Assembly: GCA_024638345.1 (NCBI GenBank)
Contig: JAHEKL010000051.1
Span: forward strand, 1 to 13,192
DNA from: Gammaproteobacteria bacterium
GTDB lineage: Bacteria > Gemmatimonadota > Gemmatimonadetes > Longimicrobiales > Gaopeijiaceae
DNA length: 13,192 nt
Reading direction: 5' to 3'
Shown: in pieces, positions 12,760-13,192 of the stretch
How the letters are laid out: the number at the start of each line of letters is the position of its first letter
Numbering within the stretch: the first letter of the stretch is position 1
Notes under the pieces: model-generated
Databases searched by the model: none
Told to the model about the DNA's origin: nothing
What the model saw: the letters and a program-made list of their open reading frames with translations, nothing else
Program-made: the position numbers and the translations under genes

Positions 12760-13192
12760 ATGACGCGGCGCCGGTCGGCTCGGTGCCCGCCGATGGTTGC
12801 GACAGCCGCGTTGATGGTGCTCGGCGGGGTCGCCCCCTGTCCGTCGCTCGCTCAGGATCTTCCGGACTCCGGCCTGACGGACACGTTCCTCGACGAGCGA
12901 GCCCGCTCGATCTTCACGGCCGCGCGCACGCGCTGGCTCGAGGTCGACAGCTCGATTCGTAGCTACGAGGCCATCATCCGTTCTCGATCGGCCGTATCGA
13001 TCCGCACCCCGCTCAAGGATAGAACGCTTTTCAGGGCCGAGGCGGCGGCGCGCGCGCGGTGGACCTCCGACAGCACACTGGTCGTGCAGATGCTCGCGGC
13101 GAACGAGGTCACTCCTGAAGGACCAGCACCTGCCGGTGCCCTCGAGTTCGCCGAGTCGGTCTTCGATCCGAAGAGCGATCGACTCTACTTCG
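12760..13192 (+). CDS. Secreted protein of unknown function, 3' truncated by the window
   Basis: An open frame of 144 codons runs from ATG 12760 off the end of the window without a stop. It starts with a clear Sec signal peptide: basic MTRRRSAR, a hydrophobic core (about 12-24) and probable cleavage after SLA before QD (about residue 31). The mature part begins with a helical region, FLDERARSIFTAARTRWLEV (43-62). It continues with IRSRSAVSIRTPLKDRTLFR (73-92) and a Lys/Arg/Ala-rich stretch, then LEFAESVFDPKSDRLYF. Gly, Arg and Asp content and codon choice match the neighbours. I recall similar proteins of unknown function in Gemmatimonadota, but cannot assign a domain. No clear SD precedes the ATG. 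An in-frame ATG at 12793 is possible but would shorten the signal peptide's basic region. Confidence 0.75.
   Translation, partial: MTRRRSARCPPMVATAALMVLGGVAPCPSLAQDLPDSGLTDTFLDERARSIFTAARTRWLEVDSSIRSYEAIIRSRSAVSIRTPLKDRTLFRAEAAARARWTSDSTLVVQMLAANEVTPEGPAPAGALEFAESVFDPKSDRLYF

Noticed and set aside
12279..12761. Minus-strand open frame antisense to the yjbQ-like gene
   Set aside because: Basic, low-complexity translation; the plus strand encodes a full-length YjbQ-family protein.
1..13192. Search for CRISPR arrays, tRNA/rRNA genes, insertion sequences, phage or defence genes
   Set aside because: No regularly spaced repeats, RNA-gene-like sequence, transposase or integrase motifs, or nuclease/toxin-antitoxin signatures were seen.

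Overview
This window looks like ordinary, gene-dense chromosome from a GC-rich Gram-negative bacterium. Three predicted lipoproteins, two further proteins with Sec-type signal peptides, near-zero intergenic distances and AAGGAGG-type Shine-Dalgarno (SD) sites point that way. Two proteins of unknown function resemble families I associate with Gemmatimonadota: the one at 9060-9740 and the truncated one at 12760-13192. That assignment is recollection, not a database result. I found no RNA gene, transposase, CRISPR array, phage gene or att site.

Layout. Positions 1-908 (+) hold a 5'-truncated CaCA-type Na+/Ca2+ antiporter. At 937-2358 (+) follows a transmembrane sensor (extracytoplasmic domain, HAMP, PAS) that stops after the PAS domain without an output domain. 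At 2505-2825 (+) lies a small single-pass membrane protein. A minus-strand block then reads leftward from 6548: a secreted alpha/beta hydrolase (6548-5391), a DUF4097-type beta-repeat lipoprotein (5216-4131), a DUF3052 protein (4062-3637) and a class I SAM methyltransferase (3628-2834). Its last two genes are only 8 nt apart.

A divergent spacer (6549-6831) leads to plus-strand genes. The first is an SGNH-hydrolase-like exported protein (6832-7800). Next comes a compact, probably co-transcribed set: a MarR-family regulator (7846-8346), a DoxX membrane protein (8428-9057), a glycine-rich membrane protein of unknown function (9060-9740, probably starting further upstream) and an SMP-30/gluconolactonase-like lipoprotein (9725-10774) that overlaps its predecessor by 16 nt. 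AT-rich palindrome-like sites before marR and before doxX suggest autoregulation of the set. A VCBS/FG-GAP repeat lipoprotein (11996-10782, minus) converges on it with a 7-nt gap. Divergent from that gene are a YjbQ-family enzyme (12218-12649, +) and the first 144 codons of a secreted protein that runs off the window (12760-13192, +).

The regulator-membrane-lipoprotein set is the nearest thing to a defined system here. The MarR/DoxX pairing is a familiar redox or electrophile-response arrangement. Its link to the unknown membrane protein and the propeller lipoprotein is less familiar. The most notable single observation is that the unknown membrane protein may initiate at a non-canonical ATC codon.
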